Origin: Xenopus tropicalis
Taxonomy: Eukaryota > Chordata > Amphibia > Anura > Pipidae
DNA length: 64,000 nucleotides
Assembly (NCBI RefSeq): GCF_000004195.4
Contig: NC_030678.2
Span: 78,776,904-78,840,903 of the forward strand
Reading direction: 5' to 3'
Under the pieces are notes generated by a model. That model ran no database searches. It worked only from the letters and a program-made list of their open reading frames with translations, and had not been told where the DNA came from. This document shows positions 12,304 to 23,684 of the stretch, piece by piece (the first letter of the stretch is position 1; the number at the start of each line of letters is the position of its first letter). Made by a program: the position numbers and the translations under genes.

Positions 12304-13237
12304 AGAGGAAAAATGGCCACCGGGTGAAAGCTGCTATTTGCTTTAGGAAAATGTGATAGTGCTGGCAAACGGAGGGGATAAATGCAGTACAAATTATGCC
12401 ATTTGCGTAGGGGACACATGCCCAACTGATATACATTGTAGGCAATTGTAGGCTTTACTTTTTCTTTAAGGGGCCCTGCATACACTGTTACCCAAATCAT
12501 ATTAGGGGTAGACAGGCAGAAGTATGTGTCCAAAGGCCCCCACACTGTTGCGCCCTAGCCCAGAATTCTCTCCTTTCAGTTCCTTAATTTATTTTTCCAG
12601 TGAAATGTGCAAAATTATAAAGCATGCATGCAAGTATGAAAATAAAGAACTGCACTGACAGCTGGTTATTTTTACTTTAGATTCGCCTGTTGGTATGTAC
12701 CATACTGTGTAGCATGGGTTAACCTAATCCCCTTTAACTTTTCCCATTTATAAATGAAATTCATTTTCTATCATTTTAAAACAAATCTTTGGTCACATTC
12801 CGAAGTGGTATAGAAACAAACTACAATGCTGGAAATTCTGTTTCAACAACTTAAGTCGGAACAGACAGCAGGCCTAGTGTCCAACAAATGTCCTCATTGA
12901 TATTCAGCTTCACTAAACAGATGGACCAAGCATCATTCATGCATTGGAATGGACAGTTAAATAGTTAATATGAGTTGGAGAAAAGACAACTGTGCATTAA
13001 TTTAAACTCTTACGCATAGTCTCCATCATAGTTTCATTTACCTCATTGCTTTAATAAACATTTTAATAAACTAAGGGAAAATTAAATAATGTATAAGTTG
13101 CTTAAAATCAAAGAACATTCCCATTGACTTTTATAGACACTCGACGGCTGTTACTTACCAAGTTTTGTCATGCAAATGTTCATGTTTCTTTTGTAAATTG
13201 TGACTATTTGAGTTTTCAAAAAATATTTTTAAGTATA
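12304..13237. other. Intronic DNA, nothing recognised
   Basis: AT-rich with short chance frames. No terminal repeats, arrays or exon-like sequence seen. Confidence 0.4.
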
Positions 13238-13245
13238 TTGGCAAC

Positions 13246-13543
13246 TAGTGATGGGCGAAATGTTTTGCCAGGCATGGATTTGCGGCAAATTTCCGCATTT
13301 CGCCATTGGCGGATTGTTTCGCGAAACGGATGAAAAAATTTGCCGCGGAAAAATTCACCACGCGTCCAAAAATTGTCGCCAAAATAATAGCCACAGGCGA
13401 CGAAATAATAGCTGCGGGCGACGAAAGAATAACCGCGGACGACAATTTTTTTTTGACGTGCAACATTTTCGCCGTTTCGTAAATCTTTTGAAAGATTCGC
13501 AAATTTTTCGCCGAACCGAAACGGACAGATTCGCTCATCACTA
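13246..13543. mobile_element. hAT-like MITE, TAGTGATG family, copy 1
   Basis: Ends are TAGTGATGGGCGAA and, inverted, TAGTGATGAGCGAA, fitting the hAT terminus pattern. The 8-bp duplication TTGGCAAC is perfect (13238-13245 and 13544-13551). The 298-bp interior is CpG-rich with inverted TTCGC/GCGAA motifs, giving open frames on both strands that are not genes. Confidence 0.87.
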
Positions 13544-13679
13544 TTGGCAACTATGTTTTTTCACCTTGTATCTTCTTAAATCATAGTAAAAGAGGTCATT
13601 TATCGTGCACAATTCAGTGTGCAAACAAGGCCAAAAATGGCCATTTATTTGCACTTTGCACACTGTGTTGTCTTGAAGA

Positions 13680-13729
13680 ATGGCCACAGGAGCAGAGACA
13701 CATGATGGCCACAGGAGCAGAGACACATA
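13680..13729. repeat. 25-bp tandem duplication
   Basis: The unit starting ATGGCCACAGGAGCAGAGAC is present twice head to tail (13680-13704 and 13705-13729), identical as read. Confidence 0.85.
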
Positions 13730-14084
13730 TGGCTTGCCCCTTAAATAGTGCACTACTTTATCTACTCTATCCAAGAGGGATAAGCTGGAGAAGCACATAG
13801 GTTTCCTATCTCCTGCTCCCTACCCATTCCCTAACCTGTACACCAGGCAATTAATAGTACCATTACCTAACCATACTCACCACGAAGAACCATTAGTGTT
13901 GATCAGGTCAAATTTCTGTTTCTCATTTCAAAGATGGTGGCCTCATGCCCCATGTCATTTGTTCTTTTTTATGTACAAATTGACTCCCGCTACCTGATTA
14001 TAGTGTCTTCTAGCATCTTTGTAAAGAGTTAGTCTCCCGCAAAAACAAACCCAAACCCGTCTGTAACAGTGAAGACACCAGAAG

Positions 14085-14545
14085 TAGTAATGAGCAAATC
14101 TGTCCCATTTCGCAAAGCTTTCAAAAGATTCGCGAAACAATGAAAATGTTGTGCGCAAAAAAAAAAATTTGTCGCCCGCAACTATTCTTTTGATGCCCGC
14201 AACTAATTTTTTGACACGTGACTATTATTTTGATGCCACAACTATTATTTTGACGCCGCAACTATTCTTTGATGCCGCGACTATTCTTTGATGCCCACGA
14301 CTATTCTTTTGATGCGCGACTATTTATTTTGATACCGCGACTATTCTTTTGACGCCCACGACTATTTATTTTGACGCGCAACTATTCTTTTGATAGCCAT
14401 GACTATTTATTTTGACATACGACAATTCTTTTGACACCCGCAACAATTTTTGGACTCGCGGCAAAGTTTTCTGTGGCAAATTTTTTGGCGAAACTCGCAA
14501 ATTCGCCATGAATCCATGCCTGGCAAAACATTTCACCCATCACTA
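14085..14545. mobile_element. hAT-like MITE, TAGTGATG family, copy 2 with internal tandem array
   Basis: Ends TAGTAATGAGCAAA and, inverted, TAGTGATGGGTGAA. Flanks are ACCAGAAG (14077-14084) and AACAGAAG (14546-14553), 7 of 8 matching. Between about 14170 and 14455 is a degenerate array of roughly a dozen 20-22 base units of the form CGACTATTCTTTTGATGCC, which makes this copy longer than copy 1 (461 against 298 bp). Confidence 0.85.
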
Positions 14546-14689
14546 AACAGAAGTGTAGAATAAATGTATTAGAAGGACTTCATGTAGGTTTGGTAGGTTA
14601 ACAGACATTATCTAGCTATGACTATGTATAGTAGAATTTGCTACCTCTAACTGGATTATCATTTGCTTGTCCCCTTCTACAGATGTCCT

Positions 14690-14885
14690 GCATTTATTAT
14701 TATTATTATTAACATTTATTTATAAAGCTCCAACATATTCCGCAGCGCTGTACATTAAGTGAGTTTCATACATTGGACATACAGAGTAACATATAAAGCA
14801 ATCAATAACCGATACAAGAGGTGAAGAGGGCCCTGCCCAAAAGAGCTTACAATCTACAAGGAAGAGCTTACAATCTACAAGGAGC
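14690..14885. repeat. Dispersed frog repeat with (TTA)n head and 21-bp duplication
   Basis: An ATTATTATTATT tract leads into TTTATAAAGCTCCAACATAT, GCAGCGCTGTACA and GGGCCCTGCCCAAAAGAGCT, a repeat widely seen in amphibian genomes (SINE-like or LINE tail; class not certain). The last part, AGAGCTTACAATCTACAAGG plus A, is duplicated in tandem (14842-14862 and 14863-14883). Confidence 0.65.
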
Positions 14886-15293
14886 ATATTGTTTTATGTG
14901 TCCAATCCACCACTTAGTTTAGACATGCATTTTTTTTACAATGCAACTGAAAAATAAAATTAGAGTCAGTAAATGGAAAAACTGTATGAATTGTGCTCAT
15001 AAAAAGTCCAGAATTTTTTTCTGCAACAAAGCCAGTTCATACGGTTGAAGAATCCAAATGTGTTTTTTTAAATAGTCTAGGAATTGTACCAAATACTAAT
15101 GAGACCCCATTCTGTGGGATTTCTTGAATATTCTATAATGTAGAAAATTCCTAGGTTAGGAATTGTACATTTTCTAGGCCCTTGTTGGGTATTGCTGGAG
15201 TGATCTGTAATTTGAAAATTGTTTTCCTGTTTACCTAGATTATTTAGTGGTTACAGAGTTTACTGGACATATAAATGCAAGCTTGTTCGAATA

Positions 15294-15618
15294 CAGGTAT
15301 AGGACCCGTTATCCAGAATGCTCGGGACCAAGGGTATTCCGGATAAGAGGTCTTTCCGTAATTTGGATCTCCATACCTTGTCTACTAAAAAATCAATAGA
15401 CCATTAATTAAACCAATAGGATTGTTTTGCACCCAATAAGGATTATTTATATCTTAGTTGGGATGAATTACATTGTACTGTTTTATTACTACAGAGAAAA
15501 AGGAAATCAGTTTTAAAATTCTAAATTGTTTGATTAAAATGGAGTCTATGGGAGACAGGCTTTCCGTAATTCGGAGCTTTCTGGATAATTGGTTTCCAGA
15601 TAAGGGATCCCATACCTG
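15294..15618. mobile_element. TA-flanked MITE of the CAGGTATRGGA family
   Basis: Terminal repeats CAGGTATAGGACCCGTTATC and, inverted, CAGGTATGGGATCCCTTATC, flanked by TA at 15292-15293 and 15619-15620, as for Tc1/mariner-type insertions. The interior has the familiar Xenopus TTCCGGATAAG and TTTCCGTAATT stretches. No transposase. Confidence 0.85.
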
Positions 15619-16124
15619 TACTATGGATTGCTCTTAAAAATTTACAATGCAGAAGATGCATCCTTGATTATTTACACTCTATACCTGGTAAAACTATTAC
15701 ATCAGCCCTTTGCATAACCATACTCTATTCAATTCTGGTAACTGCATCTTTAAAAAGGGCCATATGTATACCCACCTGTCTACAGGGAGGATTTCTTTTC
15801 TGGTACCTAATGACTATCATTAGTTCTAGACAGAAACTTACGGTTAGATCAAGTGATTAAAACAGGTGCCAGGACCAGTTTCTCTTTATTTACTGCACTG
15901 CTCTGTGGGCTCTATGATCTCATTTAGCTTAAATGAAATCAAATGCAATTAAAAAAAAGAGGAAATGACCATTAAACATTTAAAAAATATAAGTATATGG
16001 TTAAAAAAGATTATGTTGGAGGTAAGTTTGCAATGGCTGTGCCTTTTAAAAACTTTTTTTTTTTTTTTAAATGGTCCCCACATCAGGGGATATTTTTTTT
16101 CTCTCCTACAGAGAAATACACCTA

Positions 16125-16652
16125 GGGGCTGATTTACTAACCCACGAATCCGACCCGAATTGGAAAAGTTCCGACTTGAAAACGAACATTTTGCGACTTT
16201 TTCGTATGTTTTGCAATTTTTTCGGCGTCTTTACGAATTTTTCGTTACCAATACGATTTTTGCGTAAAAACGCGAGTTTTTCGTAGCCTTTACGAAAGTT
16301 GCGTAAAATCTTGCGCTTTTTCCGTAGCGTTAAAACTTACGCGAAAAGTTGCGCCTTTTTCGTAGCGTTAAAACTTAAAAGGTGCGAAGTTTCGCGTAAG
16401 TTTTAACGCTACGAAAAAAGCGCAACTTTTGCGCAAGTTTTAACGCTACGAAAAATCGCAAGATTTTACGCAACTTTCGTAATGGCTACGAAAAACTCGC
16501 GTTTTTACGCAAAAATCGTATTGGTAACGAAAAATTAGTAAAGACGCCGAAAAAATCGCAAAAAATACGAAAAAATCGCAAAATACCGATCTTTACGAAA
16601 AAAACGCAATCGGACTCATTTCGACCCGTTCGTGGGTTAGTAAATGTGCCCC
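16125..16652. mobile_element. 528-bp palindromic MITE (GGGGC-ATTTAC family)
   Basis: Left end GGGGCTGATTTACTAACCCA and right end, inverted, GGGGCACATTTACTAACCCA, flanked by CTA on both sides (16122-16124 and 16653-16655). The two arms are inverted copies almost to the centre near 16390, so the whole element could fold as one long hairpin. Rich in TTTTCG/CGAAAA and GCGTTAAAAC motifs. Related shorter elements lie at 36289 and 58288. Confidence 0.88.
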
Positions 16653-16988
16653 CTAATGTAAGGCTACACATATATCAACATAGCCCTACATAGTACTTTT
16701 TATAAATTATTATATGTGTACCTAATGGGGCTGTCCACAGAGGCCATCCTCTCATATCACTGAATGGCAGTCTGTCTGGACAGAAAATGTAGTTGATCAA
16801 TCCTTTTCCAGCAAGTCGAAAAGGGAGAAAGGCTCAAGCTCATTTACTTATCTTGAGATATATACTTATTTGTGCCATAAGGGAGATCAAATTAGACATT
16901 ACTAATCTGGACTGACAATGTAGAAATAGCTTCTAGCCTATAGTATTTCTGTCCAGCTGACATGTAACTACCCTTTAAACACTTAAGG

Positions 16989-17258
16989 CAGGGATCCCCA
17001 ACCTTTTATACCCACATTTAAAGTGCTGGGGAGCAACACAAGCATGGGGGGTGCAAATAAGAGCTATATTGGGTTATTTGGTAGCCCCTATATGGATTGG
17101 CAGCCTACAGAAGGCTCTGATGGCATTCACCTGGTTTTTATGCAACCAAAACTTGCCTCAAAGCCAGGAATGAGCACCTGCTTTGAGGCCACTGGGTGCA
17201 ACATCCAAGGGGTTGGTGAGCAACATGTTGCTCACAAACCACTGGTTGGGCATCGCTG
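16989..17258 (+). mobile_element. hAT-like MITE, GATCCCCAACC family, copy 1
   Basis: Begins CAGGGATCCCCAACC and ends GGTTGGGCATCGCTG. Flanks ACTTAAGG (16981-16988) and ACTTAGGG (17259-17266) match at 7 of 8 bases. Family members share an interior with AACACAAGCATG, CTGCTTTGAGGCCACTGG and GAGCAACATGTTGCTCA. Confidence 0.85.
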
Positions 17259-17267
17259 ACTTAGGGG

Positions 17268-17421
17268 GTTATGTAATAAAAGCCACTAAGTTTGCCCAGG
17301 AGCAGTAACCCATAGTAACCAATCAGCAGGTAGAATTAACTCCCCTGTTTAAAAGCAAACATCTTATTGGTTGCTATGGGTTACTGCTTCTGGGCAAACT
17401 TAGTGGCTTTTATTACATATG
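17268..17421. mobile_element. Palindromic MITE (GCCCAGGAGCAGTAACCC family)
   Basis: The left arm from TTATGTAATAAAAGCCACTA is repeated inverted at the right, ending TAGTGGCTTTTATTACATA, over about 55 bases with few mismatches. It lies directly against the hAT-like element at 16989-17258. A relative is at 43279. Confidence 0.75.
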
Positions 17422-18653
17422 GGAGTGCATCATTTTCCTTTTTATGCAGTCTCTTCTGTTGCGAGTGTTTTATATACAGCTAAACTGTATAAAATGCATA
17501 AAAACTGCGTCATATATCTATGTTGCCTGTAGTGTTGCTTGTATTACTGCTACCCATAGTTGCCTTCCTATCAGATTAATTATGGCCTCTGTGTCTGGTG
17601 GATAGGGATACCACATCATGACTTTAACAGCAGCGAACAGAATTTACTCGATCAAGTAACTTGCAGTCATGTATTTAAATGTATTCTTAGTAAAATATAT
17701 CTGTTGTGTTTTTATATAGGAACTCAACTGATTCATACGATTTGCGGTGTACGACTTTTTAAATTTCATCCTCCACACTTAATCCAGTTATTATATTCAT
17801 TCTAAACCTTTTATAATTGAAATTCTAATCAGTCAATGCTTTATCCATATGAAAAATCTTCAACAAAATTATCATTTTAAAAAAATGGATGTTATGAATT
17901 GCGATTTAGGTGACACTTTAAGATACACTTTATGTCTATTTAGCAGCAGTTACATAAACAACAGCTGCAAATTGTAGGGAACTATCCATTCTACATGATA
18001 CTTATTTTCAGGTGAATGTCTATTTAAGCCCATTCTATGCATCCATTTTTGCAAACTGAGCCTCATATGAACTGCTCTTTCAAGTCTTTTTAATTCTCCA
18101 AATGCCTTATTTTTACTTCTAGACTCATCTCACAAACTGCATTTTTTTGCTAATTAGTACAACCATCACTTGATTCCCACCTTTTGCTGTTTGAACTCCC
18201 TTTTTTATAACATAGACAGACAAGGCTTGGCTCTCTAAATTACAACGCCCAACATCCACTTCATCCTGATTCTGCTTTCATTCTTCAATGGGTGACGACT
18301 GATAATGTCTCCAGTCACCTTTACTTGGTTATTTATTGTGCAGATCCTTTTCACATAAAATAATAACAATGTAAAGTATATTTCCTATTCTAACTGATCT
18401 ATTATGTATATTTTATTCTTTTTACCAAGGATTTTCTATTTCATTTGTAATATTTATTTTAATTTACTCAGTGCTGGTTGTTTTACTTTGTCTTTATGAA
18501 ACCATTTAATTCTGCTGATCCTAACTATTGACCAAATATCTTTTTAATGTGTGTTATGATTCCCCTGCTTTTACTGCACTGATGCATTTTTACAGGCAAC
18601 AGAATGAAAACTACCTGAGCAGGGTGAAATATTTTAGAAGTACATTCTGTACT
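17422..18653. other. Intronic DNA, nothing recognised
   Basis: AT-rich, unique as far as I can see, with no supported feature. Confidence 0.4.
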
Positions 18654-18900
18654 TAAAGGACACATATTGTAAAAAAAAAAAAAAAAAAAAAAACAAGAAT
18701 GTGCCAATGCATTCTCTCTTAATTATAGCTCCAATGTACTTTAAAAAGATGTGTTTTAAGCCGATTTGTTGAAAATAAAACCCTACTAGTCCCACCCATA
18801 TTTTCCATGTCCTGCTGCCTCCTTTTCCAGGCTGTGCAGGGATTCCAGTGGCACTTAGCACACTGCAGTGTAGGAAACAGCAGTTAGGAGGACCTGATAG
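18654..18900. repeat. Poly-A tract next to a possible T2-type left end
   Basis: TTAAAGGACACATATTG at about 18654 resembles a T2-type terminus. A run of 23 A follows at 18671-18693. No right end was found. Confidence 0.35.
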
Positions 18901-19112
18901 GAAAACTAAAACCTGTCTTTGTGTGAATCAAGGGCTGTGTTAGAATATGCCCCCACCACACATTTGAAACATGGACAAGAAGCATAGCAGATCTATAGAG
19001 AGCTCCAATAAAGGGTCTATTTAGCCCAGAGTGAAACCAGCACCATACATAATTCATTATTGCCTACAAAATTAGGGCGGCGGGGTTCAATAATGCTATT
19101 TGTCTCCTTTAT

Positions 19113-19440
19113 AGGAGAAGGAAAGGTTAGGCACCGTCCAGTGATTGTGATCACTTCCCGATATCCTAGCCAGTGCTCCTGTTAGCAGAATAGAGCACTG
19201 GCCCCCTTTTTTTTTCAAAGTTTGTCTTTTCACTTTTTCACTTTACTGCACATGCACACACACTCAAAGGAAGAAGAAGGAGAATCGCTCTGTGTTGCTC
19301 CTCTAGAAATATTCTGGGCTGAAGTAGTTTTGTGATAACTGCTCACTAAATGCCCCAGGTATCAGATAAGTGATTAAAATTACTTGGGGGAGGGATCCTA
19401 ACATTTGGCACCCTTCCTTTGATTAACCCTTTCCTTCTAC
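19113..19440. mobile_element. T2-like MITE, degenerate
   Basis: Left end AGGAGAAGGAAAGGTTA and, inverted at the right, GTAGAAGGAAAGGGTTA. The flanking TTAA motifs have decayed (TTTATA and CTAAAA). The left end matches the terminus of the element at 23139-23684. Confidence 0.55.
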
Positions 19441-20197
19441 TAAAATAACATAATAATAAAACATAAAAATGTGTTTCACAAATATGACATTTCCAGTTAC
19501 AGTTTCCAACATTCTTGTATAGTGCTCCATTGTCAGTGCATGTTATTTTTCAAATGCAGGCCAAAAGTAGTATTATAGAAAGAGTGGTATAATGTAGTCT
19601 GTAGCTATAGTCCTATAATTCTTCAGAGCCTAGGCGTACAAAGCTAAATACAATAAAAACAGTAACAAAATATATGCACCTATACATAAAACAAACTTTA
19701 TAAACCAACTTCTGTGCTTCCTCACATGTTATAATGTTCCATTATAACACGTCCTATCTAAAAATATATGCAAAATTTATAAAAGTAAATGAAACCAGAA
19801 GACTGGAATGTAATGGTTCCATTTCTAATGCGTGTGATGGGTTGAGGGCTACAGAGGTAGACTCAGATGATGGTTTGTCTGCTGCACTATCTTCTTATTT
19901 AGTTGTTATCTCTAAACCTTAGACATTTGTATTTGCCACTGATGCAAATATTTTTATTGGCTTCCAAGGGCTTGCATGCAATCAGTACCCTTATGCTAAG
20001 AAATGAATATAATATACATATTTAATTCAGTAGTTTGGACAAGATCCAAGATTGCTTGTATCTTGTTTAGTCCTTAGGTAAACCACTTGCAGCCATTGTG
20101 AGGGAGTTTAAGGCTCTGCACACAAGAAATTCTATAAACATGAGAAAAGAACAAAATGCCACCCGCATTAGATTTTAGGAATTTAATTTTCAGAGGA
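19441..20197. other. Intronic DNA, nothing recognised
   Basis: No feature supported beyond short chance frames. Confidence 0.35.
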
Positions 20198-20325
20198 AGC
20201 TATGCAAATGTTTCTTCACAGTGAGGTTGTAAAGTGCCGTGCTAAGTGATATTGTAATGGCAGACTCTAATGCATTTAAGAGTGGCTTAGATGACTTCTT
20301 GGACAAGAACAGTATTTAGAGGAGC
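20198..20325 (+). mobile_element. CR1/L2-type LINE fragment, 3' coding end
   Basis: Plus-strand relic of the same region as the 11.5 kb LINE: TTCTTCACAGTGAGG..., then a stretch corresponding to the FKKGLDGFL part (reads AFKSGLDDFL near 20270-20300). Frames are disrupted before it. Opposite orientation to the 11.2-12.3 kb copy. Confidence 0.6.
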
Positions 20326-21905
20326 TATAGTGATCTTAACATCTTAAGACCCACAGTTAGTTTTATATATGTATATGTATGTGTATATATTTATATGTTT
20401 GGGTATATATATATATTCGTAAAGCGAAGAGAACAAACTGGCTTTAGAAAAAGTCCCATGACACAATAACTTTTGTGACAAAAATATGTCCTGTAACCCT
20501 TTCAGGCCCAGACTAGCAATTTTGTGGATTCTGGCAAATGCCATAGGGGCTTCTGTCAAATGCTACAGACACTTAATATTTAGTGGGCTGGTGGGGGGCA
20601 GCATGGAAGCCATGGCCTTTTCATACCAGCAAACACAGAATCTAACCTCATGATTAAGAAAGTGTAATATAAGTGTAATATAAGATCCCATCTTTCTGGG
20701 TTGCATTTTGATGCATTTGGTTGCTATGCTGCACTGCATGTTTACAGAATGAATAGACCAAAAAGAACCAGCACTTAAAAAAGAAACTTTGTTTTCCTAT
20801 TAAGGCACAGCTTTATCTTGGGATAACCTTAAACATTAAGTATATAGCCACTTAGTTGCAGAAGAAAGTGGCAGAGCCACCTGCACATACAGCACAATAA
20901 TTTAACTAGTCAGTGCACAGCCTCCATTTGTATCTGTTGGAATATGTACCTTATTTCCTGTATTAAAGGTCAGCATTGGTAAAGTTTTCTTTCTCTCTGA
21001 ACATGTGGTGTAATGTTGAATGCAGCAGTATAATTAAAAAACCACGGTCATATATCATAGTTCATAGAGAATATTACAGGGAGTCAATATGGAAGTGTGT
21101 ACCAAGTTCTCTACTAATTATGTCCAACCACTAGACTCCCAATAGTGCTCTCTGCAATAGCGCTCTCTGCATTAGAAGAGCTGAAATTCTGACTTAAAAA
21201 ATCTGAATTTTTAAGTTACCAGGAGCACCTTTTTACCACTATTAATAACTTGCCAGGTGATGCCTTATGGCAGCAGCTCCCCTGTGTATTGCAGCATTTT
21301 GGTGAACTGGATCTCATTTATGTAAGCCACTTTAAGCTTAGCATAGAAAAGAAAATATGCTTAAGGCTCAATAATACAATGAAATTGGTTTTTAATACAA
21401 TTTAATTTGTTTTATATAATACAAATAAAATATGTTTTAGTAGCAATAGCCTTATTTTACATGTCTAATAGGGTTGCCAGCAAAAAAAAAACAAAACCAA
21501 AAACAAGAGCAATTTCTTGACATTAAGGGGGCAGAGCTATGGTGTTCAGGGGGCACCAGGGTGTCACACCAAGGTTGGCAATTGATTTGTTTTTTGTCCA
21601 GGTTTCAGAAGCCAATACAGATTCAAAGAAAAAAAAAATCAGATATCCTACAGATCCTTGCAAATATGGGCCCTACAGCTGTATCAGAACAATTTATATG
21701 CTAAACCATGAACTTCTATTGTAGCAAGACAAAAGCTCGTATGCGCTTTATCCTTCATGGCCAGCTTGCATGTCAACAGTGATTGAATAATTGCTAGATA
21801 GGACTTTGGAAAATGATATGTCAAACTTAGCAAACTAATGAAAACTTAATTGTGTACACAGCCAGTAATTAGTATCTAGTGTATATTCATAGATTTTACT
21901 ATAGT
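20326..21905. other. Intronic DNA, nothing recognised
   Basis: A TATATGTATATG-rich stretch lies at 20360-20420. The rest shows no terminal repeats or exon-like sequence. Confidence 0.35.
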
Positions 21906-22106
21906 CAGGGGTAGTCCAAGTCAGTCGGCCACTGTAGGCTACCTGGCAGGCTACCTCGCCTCCTCCCACCCCCCTCCACTCCTGTGTGCTCATGTGTGAT
22001 TATATTTTTGGAGAAGAGCACAGTCAAGGTGTCAGGGGGCAAAATATTTCAGTAGGGGTTGCACCCTAGGCGGTGCCCCTTCTGCCTACCCCTAGCTCTA
22101 GCTCTG
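21906..22106. mobile_element. hAT-like MITE (CAGGGGTAG family)
   Basis: Ends CAGGGGTAG and, inverted, CAGAGCTAG, both fitting the hAT pattern. Flanks ACTATAGT (21898-21905) and ACTACAGT (22107-22114) match at 7 of 8. GC-rich 201-bp interior containing CACCCTAGGCGGTGCC. Confidence 0.72.
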
Positions 22107-22189
22107 ACTACAGTACAGGTACATATTTTACATTATCCTTATGTACCTCTGAAAAATATGAACCATGAGTCATTGGTTTAAGAGAGAAC

Positions 22190-22500
22190 TTTAGCAAAGC
22201 TCCTGCACAGTTCACACTTCCATGTACTTTGAAGGATTAACACCTGCATCAATGAGAATCTTGGTACCATTGTGATTGGATCATACCTTCTTACACCTGT
22301 CAGTTTCAGCTAACACCTAACTGAACAAGTTCAATGGAACCATTGTGATTGGATGTCTGTGACTCTACTACCATCAAGAGTTTAAATACCGGGGAATTCC
22401 CTACCAGTCATTTGAACTGAAGAAGCCACTCGGATGAGTGGTGAAACGTTTTCAAGAAAAACTCAGAAAAGTCCAGTTGTTTTAGACTTAATTCTACTAG
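22190..22500 (+). repeat. Dispersed repeat with hammerhead-like hairpin
   Basis: Contains two copies of CCATTGTGATTGGAT (near 22268 and 22341) and the widespread vertebrate motif CTGAAGA, hairpin, GAAACG at 22417-22447, where CCACTC pairs with GAGTGG across a GGAT loop. Compare 36199-36226 and 52668-52696. Penelope-like retroelements carry hammerhead cores of this form, but no Penelope coding sequence is present here. Confidence 0.6.
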
Positions 22501-22505
22501 ATACT

Positions 22506-22569
22506 ATTTATCATGCTGTGTAAAAAGTGGAGTGATGTTTTACTCCACTTTTTACACAGCGTGATAAAT
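22506..22569. repeat. Perfect-type hairpin, 28-bp arms
   Basis: Left arm 22506-22533 and right arm 22542-22569 are inverted copies with one mismatch and an 8-base loop. Arm core TGTGTAAAAAGTGGAGT. Probably a minimal palindromic MITE; a loosely similar GCTGTGTAAAAAAACACAG occurs near 55118. Confidence 0.8.
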
Positions 22570-22581
22570 ATCCCCCTATGT

Positions 22582-22880
22582 CAGTGATTCCCCACCAGTG
22601 GCTTGTGGGCAACACGTTACTCACAAACCCCTTGGATGTTGCTCTCAGTGCCCCCAAACCAGGTAGTTATTTTTGAATTAATGACTTGATGGCAAGTTTT
22701 GGTTGAAGACAAACTACCAAATAAAGTCTCCTGTGAGTTGATAGTGTGCATAGAGGCTGCCTAATAGCCAATCTTAGCCCTTGTTTGGCACCTCCGTTGG
22801 CTTTTATGATGCTTGTGTTGCTCTCCAAGTCTTTTTACATTTGACTGTGGCTCACGAGTAAGAAAGGTTGGGGACCCCTG
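22582..22880 (-). mobile_element. hAT-like MITE, GATCCCCAACC family, copy 2
   Basis: Inverted relative to copy 1: begins CAGTGATTCCCCACC and ends GGTTGGGGACCCCTG. Flanks CCCTATGT and CTCTAAGT match at 6 of 8. Confidence 0.8.
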
Positions 22881-22904
22881 CTCTAAGTAGATAATTAAAT
22901 ACAT

Positions 22905-23105
22905 GAGGGTTGATTCCCGAAAGTGCGTTAAAATTGATGCTCAAAAAAACGCGCAATTTGCTAAAGTATTATCACATGCGTTAAGTCGCATATCGCGTGC
23001 GTTAAATACCGCATTGGGTTAATACTCACGCAGAAATAATACTAACGCATGATTCACAAACACTTAGACGTAGCGCACGTGCATTAATTAGCGCGCGTCA
23101 CAAGT
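22905..23105. mobile_element. GATTCACTAAAG-family MITE fragment
   Basis: Shares GCATATCGC(G/A)TGC, the ATAGTACTAACGCATGATTC region and TTAATTAGCG with the element at 25499-26445. Neither end is complete. Confidence 0.65.
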
Positions 23106-23138
23106 AGCTGCAACTAGCATACTTCTGTCAAGCCTTAA

Positions 23139-23684
23139 AGGACAAGGAAAGGTAAAATCTAAGAAACTTTATCAGAAAGGTCTACGTAAATACAGCCATA
23201 AGCACTCACAGAAAAGCTGCACTGAGTCCTCTATCAAAAGAAACACAGGATTTCTTGTTCCCTTTTTTGTAAACATGTTCTTGGGTATCAGACACAGGAT
23301 TTCTTGTTCCTTTTTTTGTAAACATGTTCTTGGGTATCAGACACAGGATTTCTTGTTCCCTTTTTTGTAAACATGTTCTTGGGTATCAGACTTCCTCTAT
23401 CAGAAAAATCCTTCATTCATGGCCAGAGTCTTTGCAGCTCTCTCCTGCTCCCCCTCCCATAATAATTCATAAAACTCACTCCCCCCACCCTTAGGAATGT
23501 GTAATCTGAGCTACAACAGCTAGAGCTGCAAGCAGGAAGCTACTTAAAATGGCAGCTGCAATCTTAAACAAGCAGAGAAAGCTTCTAGGGTTCTAGCTTT
23601 TTGCAGAATAAATATAGCATTCTAGGTGGCACTAATGTGGCAAATCTATTGGCAGTAAAATGCCAAAATAACTTTCCTTCTCCT
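23139..23684. mobile_element. T2/Kolobok-like MITE with internal tandem repeat
   Basis: TTAA at 23135-23138 and 23685-23688. Termini AGGACAAGGAAAGG and, inverted, AGGAGAAGGAAAGT. Inside lies a 3-copy 49-bp tandem repeat (23243-23389). Confidence 0.87.
23243..23389. repeat. Three copies of a 49-bp tandem repeat
   Basis: Units start at 23243, 23292 and 23341 with ACACAGGATTTCTTGTTCC and end GGGTATCAG. The units are almost identical, so the expansion is young relative to its host MITE. Confidence 0.92.

Noticed and set aside
13245..13586. Overlapping open frames on both strands (101 and 112 codons)
   Set aside because: They coincide with a CpG-rich hAT-like MITE whose motifs lack stops; no domain is present.
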